NCBI RefSeq assembly: GCF_000092245.1
Contig: NC_014166.1
Coordinates: 2,604,001 to 2,668,000 of the forward strand
Length of the DNA stretch: 64,000 bases
From: Arcobacter nitrofigilis DSM 7299
Lineage (GTDB): Bacteria; Campylobacterota; Campylobacteria; Campylobacterales; Arcobacteraceae
Direction of reading: 5' to 3'
This document shows, one piece after another, positions 16,965 to 33,823 of this stretch. Made by a program: the position numbers and the translations under genes. Under the pieces are notes generated by a model. The model was not told the DNA's origin and searched no databases. It saw only the letters and a list, made by a program, of their open reading frames with translations. Position 1 is the stretch's first letter. Each line of letters starts with the position of its first letter.

Positions 16965-17457
16965 GTTCACTTGCCCAATCAACATAAGCTTTCATATTTA
17001 GATGCAAGCCATCAGTTGTATATATATTTAATAAAACCTCATCTCTTGATAATACTCTATTTAAATCAATATAGGTAAGATTATTGTCATTGCAATACTT
17101 TTCAAGTCTAATATTAATCTCTTTTACTTTTTTATTAAAAGAGTTCATTTGAGTATAAAGCACAGATTGTACAAAAATTTTTGAAGAGGACTCTTTTTCT
17201 AATCTATTTAATATTTTTATATAATTCTCAAAGATTTTATCTAAGCTTTTATAGGTATTCATATCATTAATACCAATCATTAAATAAATACTTTTAGAGT
17301 GAACTTCAATAGCTAAATCTAATCTATTTAAGATATCACTTGTAGTATCTGCATCATGACCTAGATTAATAACTTTTTTAGGGTAAAGAATAACATCCCA
17401 CTCTCCCCTAGCTGTAAGAGAGTCACCTAACATTACTATATCAATATTATTTTTCAT
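16948..17457 (-). CDS. SGNH/GDSL-family hydrolase
   Basis: About 169 residues. Block I is DIVMLGDSLTARGEW (catalytic Ser), block II is the Gly of INLGHDADTT, block III is IGINDMNTY (Asn), and block V is TTDGLHLNMKAY (Asp and His). All four catalytic positions are present, so it should be an active esterase or acetylhydrolase. There is no signal peptide, so it acts in the cytoplasm. The start is taken at ATG 17457; a TTG three codons upstream (17466) is also possible. It lies 46 bases downstream of nikO on the same strand, but nothing ties it to nickel transport. Confidence 0.85.
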   Translation of the reverse strand: MKNNIDIVMLGDSLTARGEWDVILYPKKVINLGHDADTTSDILNRLDLAIEVHSKSIYLMIGINDMNTYKSLDKIFENYIKILNRLEKESSSKIFVQSVLYTQMNSFNKKVKEINIRLEKYCNDNNLTYIDLNRVLSRDEVLLNIYTTDGLHLNMKAYVDWASELRNYF

Positions 17458-17503
17458 CTTTCCCAACTTTATACTTTATTGATATATTTTATTAGTCTTT
17501 GGC

Positions 17504-18151
17504 TTATTCCTTTATCAAACTTTTATTTAATCTATAAATTGTAAGAGTAAGTTTATCAATGAAACTTTTGTGATGGGATACTATTATCATAGATTTTTTT
17601 ATAGAATTTAATATCTCACATATAGTATTTTCACTCTTTTCATCTAAATCGTTCGTAGGCTCATCTAGAAGCAATATTTTTGGTTTGGTAATAAGAATAC
17701 CAGCTAAAGCTACAATCTTCTGCTCACCACCACTTAAATCATGTATAACCCTATCTTTTAGTTTCTTTATATTTAGATTTTCTAAAACTTCAATAGCTTT
17801 TTCATAAGATTCATCTTTTGAAACACCTTTTGCCCTTAAAGCAAACATCACATCTTCTATTACAGTGGGGCATAAAAAATGATTTGAAACATCTTGGGGT
17901 AGATATCCTATGTCACTTCTATATTTTCTAAAATCTTTTGAAGAGTTCATCTTATCATGGAATATTTCAATGTAGCCAGATGAAGGAGAGATTAAACCTG
18001 CAATTATTTTAAGTAAAGTACTTTTGCCACTTCCATTTTCTCCAACAACAGCAACTTTTTCTTCATGTCCTACATTTAAATTTATATTTTCCAATAAACT
18101 TTTGCTTTCACACAAATAGTTTACATCTACCACAGTTACAGAACAACTCAT
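17504..18151 (-). CDS. nikO: nickel ECF transporter ATP-binding subunit
   Basis: 215 residues, a single ABC ATPase domain: Walker A GENGSGKST, Q-loop LPQDVSNHF, signature LSGGEQKIVALAG, Walker B ILLLDEPTND, and the switch His in VSHHKSF. In the energy-coupling factor class it drives uptake together with NikQ and the NikM specificity unit. It is the last gene of a five-gene set and overlaps nikQ by 4 bases. The substrate (nickel rather than cobalt) is inferred from the nikK and nikL genes in the operon. Confidence 0.9.
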   Translation of the reverse strand: MSCSVTVVDVNYLCESKSLLENINLNVGHEEKVAVVGENGSGKSTLLKIIAGLISPSSGYIEIFHDKMNSSKDFRKYRSDIGYLPQDVSNHFLCPTVIEDVMFALRAKGVSKDESYEKAIEVLENLNIKKLKDRVIHDLSGGEQKIVALAGILITKPKILLLDEPTNDLDEKSENTICEILNSIKKSMIIVSHHKSFIDKLTLTIYRLNKSLIKE

Positions 18152-18795
18152 AAATTTACCACCATTTTATTTATTACTACTATAAAAACTAAGATTGAAA
18201 GAAAGATATAGTTTTTATTTTTTGAGGGCATTTCTAATAAATAAATCTCACCATTAAATCCCCTTGAAATCAAACTATCTCTCATCTCTTCTGATTTTCT
18301 AACTGACTTTATGAACATCATTGCAAATACATTTCCATATGTTTGATAGCTAAAAAGATTACTTCTTGCATAAAAGCCCCTAAGTCTAAGTGTTGCTTTT
18401 ATTGTTTTGAATTCTTTAAAAAGATACTCAATCATCACAATAGTAAAATAAAATATTGTTACAAATTTTTTAGGAAATCTAAGTGAATTAAAACCTCTTA
18501 CTATGTCATAGCCCTTTGATTTATAAAAAACAAGTAGATTAAATAGTAAAATAAGATTCGTTCTAAAGAAGAGTTCAATGGCTTTATTCACATCATGAAA
18601 AGATACAAAAATGACTAAAAATATTATAAATAAATTTATCAAAGCAAGTTTTTTAAGTATCTTCAAGACCTCTTTATACTCCACTACTACCATATATAAA
18701 ATTGGTAATAAATAGATGTACTCTAGGTCTGAAGAAAAAGCTACAATGCTAGAATAAATAAGTGAAACTAATAATTTAACTGGGTATTCGTTCAT
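18148..18795 (-). CDS. nikQ: nickel ECF transporter transmembrane (T) subunit, CbiQ family
   Basis: 215 residues with about five membrane helices and the T-component coupling motif: ATLRLRGFYAR and later MRDSLISRGFNGE, the two Ala/Ser-Arg-Gly helices that contact the ATPase. It links ATP hydrolysis by NikO to the NikM/NikL/NikK substrate unit. It overlaps nikO and nikL by 4 bases each, so translation of the operon is probably coupled. Confidence 0.9.
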   Translation of the reverse strand: MNEYPVKLLVSLIYSSIVAFSSDLEYIYLLPILYMVVVEYKEVLKILKKLALINLFIIFLVIFVSFHDVNKAIELFFRTNLILLFNLLVFYKSKGYDIVRGFNSLRFPKKFVTIFYFTIVMIEYLFKEFKTIKATLRLRGFYARSNLFSYQTYGNVFAMMFIKSVRKSEEMRDSLISRGFNGEIYLLEMPSKNKNYIFLSILVFIVVINKMVVNL

Positions 18796-19205
18796 TTTCT
18801 CTTTACTTTTTTAATTAGAAAAAATATTATACCAATTAAAAATAAAGAAATAACTATTTTATAATACTTTTGAGTCTCCTCTTCTTGTATATGTTTTGTT
18901 AAGCTTTGGGTATGTGGCTTTGAAACTTCTATCTTCTCTTGTGCCATATGCCCACCTTCAGCATCAACGATTACATCTATATTTTTATACTTTGAATTAT
19001 AAGTGTATTTTCCCTTATTATCAAGTTTATCTTCAAATACAATTTTGTCTTTATTTTTTATGATTAATTTACAATTTTGACAAACTGCTCCACTTGCAAA
19101 ATAAGCAAAAATATGTACATTACTATCTTCATTAGTTAAAAATACATTTAACTTGTGAGCCCAGACACTAGAAATTAGTATTAAAATTATAAAAATATAT
19201 CTCAT
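18792..19205 (-). CDS. nikL: NikL-type accessory component of nickel ECF transporter
   Basis: 137 residues. A signal peptide ends in SSVWAHKLNVF, giving a mature N terminus starting near His-Lys, as typical for NikL proteins. A beta-rich periplasmic domain follows, with a Cys pair (GAVCQNCKLII) and GGHMAQEKIEVSKPHTQS rich in His. A C-terminal membrane helix (KIVISLFLIGIIFFLI) anchors it. NikL and NikK are the extracytoplasmic partners in NikKMLQO systems. The His and Cys residues could hold metal; this is inference. Confidence 0.82.
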   Translation of the reverse strand: MRYIFIILILISSVWAHKLNVFLTNEDSNVHIFAYFASGAVCQNCKLIIKNKDKIVFEDKLDNKGKYTYNSKYKNIDVIVDAEGGHMAQEKIEVSKPHTQSLTKHIQEEETQKYYKIVISLFLIGIIFFLIKKVKRK

Positions 19206-19801
19206 GACTTGGCCTTCAAAATTTTTGGATAAGTTTTTTTGATAAACTGCAATAAGAACATACTAATTATTCCTTCAATTATCATAGCACCAGAATCAAC
19301 TATAAATATCGTATATGAAGCATACTCATACTCTGGTTTTGAGAAAAGTAATATTATTGCTAAAAAAAGTGTAGCAAAAAATGTACCTAAAAACCCTACT
19401 AGAAAAAACTTTACTTTTTCATTTAATCTATTTGTAATATCCATATTATATAAATAGTACACAATAATTGCTGGCATTCCCATAACAAAAAGATTTACTC
19501 CTAAAGATACAACACCTCCGTAACCTAGAAGTAAAGCTTGCAATACTAAAGCTATAAAAATACTAATAAAACTCATCCATCCAATTAATATACCAATCAC
19601 CCCAATAAGCACTAAGTGTATTTGGGTGACTCCAAGTGGAACATGAATAAATGTTGCTATAAAAAACATAGCACTCATAGCTGCTGCTAAAGTTATCTTT
19701 TCATCTTTTATAGATTTTATAGAAATATATAAACAAACTAAACTAATAGCACTAACAACTGCTGTTGATTCTAAAGTTAAGACACCATCTGCTATATGCA
19801 C
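19202..19801 (-). CDS. nikM: nickel ECF transporter substrate-specificity subunit, CbiM/NikM family
   Basis: 199 residues with six or seven membrane helices. The N terminus MHIADGVL is the hallmark of CbiM/NikM, where the N-terminal amine and His2 bind the metal ion. ATFIHVPLGVTQIHLVLIGVIG carries the further conserved His residues, and VVSLGVNLFVMGMPAIIVYY is the C-terminal family block. It binds the ion in the membrane for transport by NikQ and NikO. It overlaps nikL by 4 bases and nikK by 1 base. Confidence 0.93.
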   Translation of the reverse strand: MHIADGVLTLESTAVVSAISLVCLYISIKSIKDEKITLAAAMSAMFFIATFIHVPLGVTQIHLVLIGVIGILIGWMSFISIFIALVLQALLLGYGGVVSLGVNLFVMGMPAIIVYYLYNMDITNRLNEKVKFFLVGFLGTFFATLFLAIILLFSKPEYEYASYTIFIVDSGAMIIEGIISMFLLQFIKKTYPKILKAKS

Positions 19802-20529
19802 TAGTAAGCCTTAATCCATAGTAAGGCACCATTTTCTACTGGATACTCTTTACCATCATCTTTATTTTTAATTTTACCCTCTTCAATTAAAGCAGCAAAT
19901 CCCCACCATCCTTTATGATTCATTACAAAAGAAAAAATACCATTATCATCAGTTTTAACTACTTGTGTTACATGGCTACTATTTGGTGCTTTTAATTTAA
20001 AATTATTATATAGTTCAACCTCTACTTCAACATTACTAGCTGGCTTACCATTGTGTAAAACTTTTCCTTGAAATAAATTACCTGCATATAAGCCAAAAGG
20101 TTTAACCATAGGTACAATCTCATATTTTAATCCAATAGGTTCATCCCAACCCTCTTCTAAACCATAAGCATCAACAATTAGTTTTGGTACATGTATAATA
20201 TACTTTCCTTCTGCTGGTTCAAAATATGGTTGTGGCTCAACAAAAAATTTATATACACCTGGCATATTTATTTTATATTTTGCACTCCATGCTTTATGTC
20301 CTAATTTAGTAGTTTCCTTTACAGGTATTTTATTATCATTACTATTTACAAATAGTTTTGGCTTTTCCATTGTCATTCCATTTTGTTCAAAAGGGTGCAT
20401 AAATGAAATATCAAAATTAAGCGTTGAATCTTTTTTATCATCAACAACATCGGTATTTGACATAAAAGTTAAGAAGTGAGCTTGAGATAGTGTAAGCAAC
20501 ATAATAAGAGTCGAAATAATTTTTAACAT
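19801..20529 (-). CDS. nikK: NikK-type DUF4198 periplasmic protein
   Basis: 242 residues of the DUF4198 family, annotated as NikK in NikKMLQO transporters. The signal peptide ends at LSQAHFLTFMSNTD, leaving His near the mature N terminus. The beta-sandwich part includes FDISFMHPFEQNGM, and a C-terminal Ig-like or carboxypeptidase-regulatory part includes GKVLHNGKPASNVEVEVE and DDNGIFSFVMNHKGWWGFAA. It is probably periplasmic and may scavenge or deliver nickel. It is the first gene of the operon; a TATAAT lies upstream, and no convincing NikR site could be seen. Confidence 0.88.
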   Translation of the reverse strand: MLKIISTLIMLLTLSQAHFLTFMSNTDVVDDKKDSTLNFDISFMHPFEQNGMTMEKPKLFVNSNDNKIPVKETTKLGHKAWSAKYKINMPGVYKFFVEPQPYFEPAEGKYIIHVPKLIVDAYGLEEGWDEPIGLKYEIVPMVKPFGLYAGNLFQGKVLHNGKPASNVEVEVELYNNFKLKAPNSSHVTQVVKTDDNGIFSFVMNHKGWWGFAALIEEGKIKNKDDGKEYPVENGALLWIKAY

Positions 20530-20552
20530 GTGTTTCCTTTTTAGTTTTGGAG

Positions 20553-20558
20553 ATTATA
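20553..20558 (-). promoter_or_regulatory. -10 element of the nik operon
   Basis: TATAAT on the minus strand, 24 bases before the nikK start, followed by AAAGGAAA as ribosome-binding site. There is no good -35 hexamer, as is usual in this group. The H. pylori-type NikR consensus could not be matched by eye. Confidence 0.5.
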
Positions 20559-20633
20559 AATCCATATGCGTTAAAGCACACTAAATAAAAACTACACTTA
20601 TGTATTTTTAGGAATTTTTTAGAAAAATAATAA

Positions 20634-20656
20634 AAAGAGGCAAGAGCTACCTCTTC
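20634..20656 (-). terminator. terminator after yciI
   Basis: A 6-bp stem AAGAGG/CCTCTT with a 9-base loop is followed on the minus strand by a T run, 4 bases after the yciI stop. This is a standard rho-independent terminator that separates yciI from nikK. Confidence 0.7.
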
Positions 20657-20659
20657 TTG

Positions 20660-20947
20660 TTATGATTTTGGAAGTAACTTTACAGGTACGATTTGGAACT
20701 CATCCATATTCCATACTTTATTTACAACGTATGGTTCATTGTCTATCCAATCATTTAATTCATCTTCACTTTCAAAATCAACAAATAGTGTAGAGCCAAC
20801 CATTTGATCTTCTTCTATTAAGGCACCTGCGTTGATTATTTTACCTTCAGCTATAAGTTTTTTTGCACCTGCAACGTGAGCATCTCTTACTTCTAATCTT
20901 TTATCTAAAGCATTATCATTATCATAAGCAATTATTAAATATTGCAT
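20660..20947 (-). CDS. YciI-family protein
   Basis: 95 residues, the full YciI-like (YCII, ferredoxin-like) domain: QYLIIAYDNDNALDKRLEVRDAHVAGAKKLIAEG, then GSTLFVDFESEDELNDWI and WNMDEFQIVPVKL. The His of RDAHVAG and the Asp of DFES correspond to the conserved pair suspected of forming the active site. The biochemical role of the family is not well established. It is a single gene with its own terminator. Confidence 0.9.
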   Translation of the reverse strand: MQYLIIAYDNDNALDKRLEVRDAHVAGAKKLIAEGKIINAGALIEEDQMVGSTLFVDFESEDELNDWIDNEPYVVNKVWNMDEFQIVPVKLLPKS

Positions 20948-21008
20948 TGTATTCCTTTGAATTTATTTTAAGAATTAGCATTCTAGCATTAAAAAAGTAT
21001 GATATTAA

Positions 21009-21404
21009 TTATGTGTTAAAAAGAAGTCCTGTAGCTACAGCAAAACAGAAAGGATAAAGAATAACATTAAAGTATCTAAAGAATAGTGTTATTTTGATAT
21101 TTATTGGCATTACTTCATGAATCTCTAATCCAGAAGATAATTTTTGCATCATATTTAACTTAAAAGCTAAATCAAAAAATTTGATAAGAATAATACTTGA
21201 CATCCAAAAACCAAAATTTGATAAATATATTGATACAGCCAGTGTATAAAAGAATGTAATATGTAAAATAAAGTATAAAAAGATATTTTTACTAAATACT
21301 TGATAGTTATTGTAAATTAAACCATAAAGGTTATCGTGTTTTTGCCAATTTGACTCAAAGAGTTCAAGAGCCATGAAAAGTAGTAATAAAGAGTATAAGT
21401 CCAT
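21009..21404 (-). CDS. small membrane protein of unknown function
   Basis: 131 residues with four hydrophobic helices, each 18-22 residues. It starts MDLYSLLLLFMALELFESNWQKH. The connecting loop KLSSGLEIHEVMPINIKITLF is charged. No family is recognised, although the gene position behind rpoC and the compact four-helix form suggest a conserved protein rather than noise. It starts 35 bases after rpoC, across a 10-bp hairpin without a T run, so some read-through from the rpoBC operon is likely. Confidence 0.65.
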   Translation of the reverse strand: MDLYSLLLLFMALELFESNWQKHDNLYGLIYNNYQVFSKNIFLYFILHITFFYTLAVSIYLSNFGFWMSSIILIKFFDLAFKLNMMQKLSSGLEIHEVMPINIKITLFFRYFNVILYPFCFAVATGLLFNT

Positions 21405-21415
21405 GATTAAATATC

Positions 21416-21439
21416 ACAATAGAGCAAAAGCTCTATTGT
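21416..21439 (-). terminator. hairpin directly after rpoC
   Basis: A perfect 10-bp stem (ACAATAGAGC with GCTCTATTGT) and a 4-base loop begin immediately after the rpoC stop codon. On the minus strand it is followed by GATATTTAATC rather than a T run, so it may be an RNA-end-protecting or partly terminating structure. On the plus strand a TATTTTT follows, but no plus-strand gene ends here. Confidence 0.5.
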
Positions 21440-30278
<8,839 letters not shown>

Positions 30279-30650
30279 TTATTTTAATTCTACTTTTGCA
30301 CCAGCTGCTTCTAATTCAGCTTTAGCTGCTTCTGCATCTTCTTTTCCAATACCTTCTTTAACGATTGCACCAGCTTCTTCAGACATAGCTTTAGCTTCTT
30401 TTAATCCAAGACCAGTTAATGCTCTAATTGCTTTAATAACATTAATTTTTTTGTCTCCTGCATCAAGAATAACAACATTAAATTCTGTTTGCTCTTCAGC
30501 AGATTCAGTAGCTGCAACAGCTCCACCAGCAACTGCAACAGGTTGTGCAGATACTCCAAATTTTTCTTCGAATTCTTTTACTAATTCAGATAACTCTAAT
30601 ACAGATAAACCAGAGATGTATTCTAATACGTCTTCTTTAGAAATTGCCAT
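30279..30650 (-). CDS. rplL: ribosomal protein L7/L12
   Basis: 123 residues, normal length. The N-terminal dimerisation helix is [29 protein letters not shown]. An Ala-rich hinge ([17 protein letters not shown]) follows, then the factor-binding domain with [32 protein letters not shown]. It forms the flexible stalk of the 50S subunit that recruits EF-Tu and EF-G. It follows rplJ by 53 bases. Confidence 0.98.
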   Translation of the reverse strand: MAISKEDVLEYISGLSVLELSELVKEFEEKFGVSAQPVAVAGGAVAATESAEEQTEFNVVILDAGDKKINVIKAIRALTGLGLKEAKAMSEEAGAIVKEGIGKEDAEAAKAELEAAGAKVELK

Positions 30651-30703
30651 TTCATTTCCTTCTAATTTTTTATTTTTATTTTTATTTAAATAATTGTTGC
30701 TTA

Positions 30704-31195
30704 TTAAGCAGCCTCTTCTTCTTTTTTCTTTCTAAGAGCATCAAGCCCAATAGTAAAGTTCGTGATTGGTGCCATCCATGTAGCAGCAAGCATACCAAGA
30801 AGTTGTTCTCTTGATGGTAACTTAGCAAATGCATTAACAGTAGCAAGATCAGCGATTTTACCTTCAATGATACCAGATTTGATAGCAAATTTATCTTTGT
30901 TATCAGATGCAAATTTATCAGCTACTTTACAAGCTGAGATTTGATCTTCTGACCATAAGAAAATGTTTGTACCAGTTAATTCGATATCACCTAATTCAGC
31001 ATTTTTTACAGAAACAGCAACAAGAGTATTTTTTGCAACTTGTACTTTAGTTCCATTATCTCTAGCGTCTTTTCTTAATACTTCTAACTGTTTATGAGTT
31101 AATCCTTTGTAATCACAAACTACGATAGCTTGAGACTCTTTGAATTCAGAAGTTAAGAAATCAACGATTTCTGATTTTTGTTGTTTAGTCATCAT
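30704..31195 (-). CDS. rplJ: ribosomal protein L10
   Basis: 163 residues: [39 protein letters not shown], then [15 protein letters not shown], and a C-terminal helix that binds L7/L12 dimers. Two ATG codons stand in a row; AGGGGGA at 31203-31210 serves either. L10 with L12 usually represses its own operon by binding the leader RNA, and a structured leader precedes this gene. Confidence 0.97.
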   Translation of the reverse strand: MMTKQQKSEIVDFLTSEFKESQAIVVCDYKGLTHKQLEVLRKDARDNGTKVQVAKNTLVAVSVKNAELGDIELTGTNIFLWSEDQISACKVADKFASDNKDKFAIKSGIIEGKIADLATVNAFAKLPSREQLLGMLAATWMAPITNFTIGLDALRKKKEEEAA

Positions 31196-31391
31196 TATAT
31201 ATTTCCCCCTTTCAAAACATCCAACTTCGGCGGGTTTTACAAGATACGGGGGTATCTAACCAGCTGTCTTCAGTTTTATATCAGTGCCTTGAATAACACT
31301 CAAAAATATTGATTTTATCAACATATTTGAATGTTAAAATTTCTTTTAACAAGTTTACAGATAAATCAAAGACCTAACTGTAAACTTAAAT
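31196..31391 (-). promoter_or_regulatory. candidate L10 autoregulatory leader
   Basis: The untranslated stretch before rplJ contains several perfect hairpins on the minus strand: 31378-31385 with 31353-31360 (8 bp), 31344-31350 with 31333-31339 (7 bp), and 31252-31257 with 31242-31247 (6 bp, CCCC loop). The last lies about 45 bases before the start codon, within a GC-rich block. The position and multi-stem layout match the L10 leader of other bacteria. The L10-binding kink-turn itself was not identified with certainty. Confidence 0.5.
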
Positions 31392-31418
31392 AAATAAAAG
31401 TAAAATTTACTTTTATTT
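31392..31418 (-). terminator. palindrome at the end of rplA
   Basis: A 27-base palindrome (13-bp arms AAATAAAAGTAAA around one base) overlaps the rplA stop codon. It could work as a weak intra-operon terminator or 3' processing stem before the rplJ leader. It lacks GC pairs, so stability is modest. Confidence 0.45.
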
Positions 31419-32118
31419 ACGCTTTTATATCCATAACTTCTAAAACCTCTAATGAAATAGATGGTGACATAGTTAAAGAGATTGCAGCATTAGTAATATA
31501 TCTACCTTTTGCAGTTGAAGGTTTAGCTTTATTAATTGCACCTACAAATGCTTGGATATTTTCTGTAATTGCTTCGTTAGAAAATGAAACTTTTCCAACT
31601 GCAGCTTGCATATTACCTTTTTTGTCAACTCTATATGTAACTTGACCACCTTTAGCATCATTAACAGCTTTTGAAACGTCCATTGTAACAGTTCCAGTTT
31701 TAGGATTAGGCATTAAACCTTTTGGCCCTAAAATTCTACCAATTTTACCAACCATTCCCATACAATCAGGAGTTGCTATTAAAACATCAAAATCGATGTT
31801 TCCAGCTTGAATTGATTCTACTAAATCATCATTACCAACAATATCAGCACCAGCTGCTTTTGCTTCGTCCATTTTTGTTCCCTTAGCGAAAACTGCAACT
31901 CTTACAGTTTTACCAGTACCATGAGGAAGAACAACAGCACCTCTAATCATTTGATCAGCGTGTCTTGGATCTACATTAAGATTAAGTGCAACTTCAACAC
32001 TTTCATCAAATTTAGCTGATTTTAATTCTTTTACACAAACAACTGCTTCTGCTAATGTGTATTTTTTGTCTTCAATTTTTTCTAATAAACTTTTATATCT
32101 TTTTGAAACTTTTGCCAT
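31417..32118 (-). CDS. rplA: ribosomal protein L1
   Basis: 233 residues from the start chosen here, which opens [20 protein letters not shown] as in other L1 proteins and has GGAGAATAAA before its ATG. An in-frame ATG further upstream (32166) would add 16 unconserved residues. Core motifs are [41 protein letters not shown] and the C-terminal [12 protein letters not shown]. It forms the mobile L1 stalk of the 50S subunit and in many bacteria represses the rplK-rplA mRNA. Confidence 0.97.
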   Translation of the reverse strand: MAKVSKRYKSLLEKIEDKKYTLAEAVVCVKELKSAKFDESVEVALNLNVDPRHADQMIRGAVVLPHGTGKTVRVAVFAKGTKMDEAKAAGADIVGNDDLVESIQAGNIDFDVLIATPDCMGMVGKIGRILGPKGLMPNPKTGTVTMDVSKAVNDAKGGQVTYRVDKKGNMQAAVGKVSFSNEAITENIQAFVGAINKAKPSTAKGRYITNAAISLTMSPSISLEVLEVMDIKA

Positions 32119-32215
32119 TTTATTCTCCGCAACTTTATTTTTTTTTCGAGGAAACTCGTACCTCATTTGCTACCATCTTTTAAAGTCAGTGGTCAGACTG
32201 TTTTGAAAAGAAATA

Positions 32216-32641
32216 TTAAATTTCTACTTCAATTCCCATAGATCTAGCTGAACCAGCAACAATTTTTGCAGCTTGTTCTTTATCATCTGTATTTAAATCT
32301 TTGATTTTCATATCAACGATTTCCATAACTTGATCTTTAGTCAATTTACCAATTTTGTTTTTAAGTGCGTTATCGCTACCTTTTTTTACACCTGAAATTT
32401 TTTTAATTAAGTCAGTCATTGGTGGTTGTTTAACTAAAAATGTAAAACTTTTATCTGAATAATAAGTAATTTCAACAGGAATACTAAACCCTGCTTTATC
32501 CTTAGTTTTTTCATTGAAAGCTTTACAGAATTCCATGATATTAATCCCTCTTTGTCCAAGTGCTGGACCAACAGGTGGTGATGGGTTTGCAGCACCAGCA
32601 GGAATTTGAAGTTTTAAAACACCAGCTATTTTTTTAGCCAT
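32216..32641 (-). CDS. rplK: ribosomal protein L11
   Basis: 141 residues, standard length. Key blocks are [35 protein letters not shown] at the N terminus and [17 protein letters not shown]. The C-terminal RNA-binding domain ends [17 protein letters not shown]. It binds the GTPase centre of 23S rRNA. It lies 97 bases downstream of nusG across a long hairpin. Confidence 0.98.
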   Translation of the reverse strand: MAKKIAGVLKLQIPAGAANPSPPVGPALGQRGINIMEFCKAFNEKTKDKAGFSIPVEITYYSDKSFTFLVKQPPMTDLIKKISGVKKGSDNALKNKIGKLTKDQVMEIVDMKIKDLNTDDKEQAAKIVAGSARSMGIEVEI

Positions 32642-32674
32642 CTTTTCTCCTTTTAAATTTGTTGTTTAATGATT

Positions 32675-32724
32675 TAGACATTAGGCAAGAAAACTCAGAA
32701 GCTAATTTTTTTGCCTAATGTCTA
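32675..32724 (-). promoter_or_regulatory. 14-bp stem-loop between nusG and rplK
   Basis: Perfect 14-base arms (32675-32688 and 32711-32724, TAGACATTAGGCAA) with a 22-base loop. It is long and partly GC-paired, and no T run follows on the minus strand, so it is not a clear terminator. It could be a regulatory target of an L1- or L11-type repressor, or an RNase III site. The pairing is seen directly; the function is inference. Confidence 0.55.
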
Positions 32725-32738
32725 TATTCAAAGAGTAA

Positions 32739-33266
32739 TTAAACTACTCTTTCTACTTGTGTATAAGAAATCTCTACAGGAGTATTTCTTCCGAAAATTG
32801 ATACATTTAATTTTAGTATACCTGAAGCTATGTCAAATTCTTCAACTATTCCATTAAAGTTTGCAAATGGACCTTCATTGATTCTTACCATTTCACCATC
32901 GTCAAATGAAACTTTTGGTTTAGCAGCAGCTCTATTATTAACTTTATCTAAAATAGAATTGATATCTTTTTCAGATAATGGTGTAGGTTTTTTAGACTCA
33001 CCAATAAATCTACCAACTTTAGGCATTGATTGAATTCTATGCCATAATGCAGTATCTAAATCAATTTTAGCAAAAGCATATGCTGGATATAAAGGTCTTT
33101 CAACAATTGTTTTATTACCTTTTTTTACTTCAATTAAATCTTCTGTTGGAACTAATACATCAGCAATTTTTCCATCAGCCATTTCATCGGCTAATCTTAC
33201 TAATGCTCTTTTAACTGTTAATTCACTACCTGAGTGAGTTTGAATTGCATACCATAAATGTGCCAT
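32739..33266 (-). CDS. nusG: transcription termination/antitermination factor NusG
   Basis: 175 residues. The NGN domain opens HLWYAIQTHSGSELTVKRAL and has PLYPAYAFAKIDLD and MPKVGRFIGES. The KOW domain has DGEMVRINEGPFANFNGIVEEFD. It binds RNA polymerase and links it to Rho or the ribosome. It follows secE by 10 bases. Confidence 0.98.
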   Translation of the reverse strand: MAHLWYAIQTHSGSELTVKRALVRLADEMADGKIADVLVPTEDLIEVKKGNKTIVERPLYPAYAFAKIDLDTALWHRIQSMPKVGRFIGESKKPTPLSEKDINSILDKVNNRAAAKPKVSFDDGEMVRINEGPFANFNGIVEEFDIASGILKLNVSIFGRNTPVEISYTQVERVV

Positions 33267-33276
33267 TATTATTTCC

Positions 33277-33459
33277 TTAGTTTATTACTGAAGACAAGCT
33301 AAAAGACATTACAGCATCTATTAGAGCTAAAAATAATGAAATAACTGTTACTACTACAAATACAGAAATATAAGCAGATCTAATTTGTTCTTTAATTGGA
33401 AAAATTACTTTTCCTATCTCTTCTCTTGCATTCTTATAATATGTTTTTAACTTACTCAC
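33277..33459 (-). CDS. secE: preprotein translocase subunit SecE
   Basis: 60 residues, the short one-helix form found in most bacteria outside the enterics. The amphipathic part KTYYKNAREEIGKVIFPIKEQIRSAYISV precedes the single membrane helix VFVVVTVISLFLALIDAVMSF. It stabilises the SecY channel. Its position between tRNA-Trp and nusG is the classic order. Confidence 0.95.
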   Translation of the reverse strand: MSKLKTYYKNAREEIGKVIFPIKEQIRSAYISVFVVVTVISLFLALIDAVMSFSLSSVIN

Positions 33460-33540
33460 AATCGACTCCAGAGTTATAATTATTTAGCTTATAAATATTT
33501 TTTAAAAAAGTTATTTGTTACTACTTTAAGAAATATTTAG

Positions 33541-33616
33541 TGGCAGGCCAGGAGGGACTCGAACCCCCAGCCATCGGATTTGGAATCCGGCGCTCTACCA
33601 TTGGAGCTACTGACCT
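33541..33616 (-). tRNA. tRNA-Trp (CCA anticodon)
   Basis: 76 bases including an encoded 3' CCA. The acceptor stem AGGTCAG/CTGGCCT is paired with one wobble, and the anticodon loop TTCCAAA gives CCA. It lies between rpmG and secE, in the order known from other bacteria. Confidence 0.97.
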
Positions 33617-33647
33617 GCTTAAAAAGATAAAAAGGTTAAGTAAAGTC

Positions 33648-33815
33648 TTACGACTTTAACTTAACTTCTTTATGAATAGTGTGTTTTCTCAATCTCGGAC
33701 AATATTTGTTAACCTCAAATTTCTCAGTGTGAGTTTTTGGGTTTTTCCAAGTAGTGTAGTTAATATCTCCACTTTCTTGACATTTTAATCCGATTTTTAT
33801 TCTAACTGCTGCCAT
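33648..33815 (-). CDS. rpmG: ribosomal protein L33
   Basis: 55 residues: [19 protein letters not shown], then [20 protein letters not shown] and [12 protein letters not shown]. Single cysteines (12 and 39) rather than CxxC pairs mark the zinc-independent form. The ribosome-binding AAGGATTAA precedes the ATG. It sits 8 bases after tuf and before tRNA-Trp, as in other members of this group. Confidence 0.95.
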   Translation of the reverse strand: MAAVRIKIGLKCQESGDINYTTWKNPKTHTEKFEVNKYCPRLRKHTIHKEVKLKS

Positions 33816-33823
33816 ATTAATCC

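Noticed and set aside
32119-32166. Longer N terminus for ribosomal protein L1 (16 extra residues)
   Set aside because: L1 proteins begin at the MAKVSKRYK position, and GGAGAATAAA precedes that ATG.
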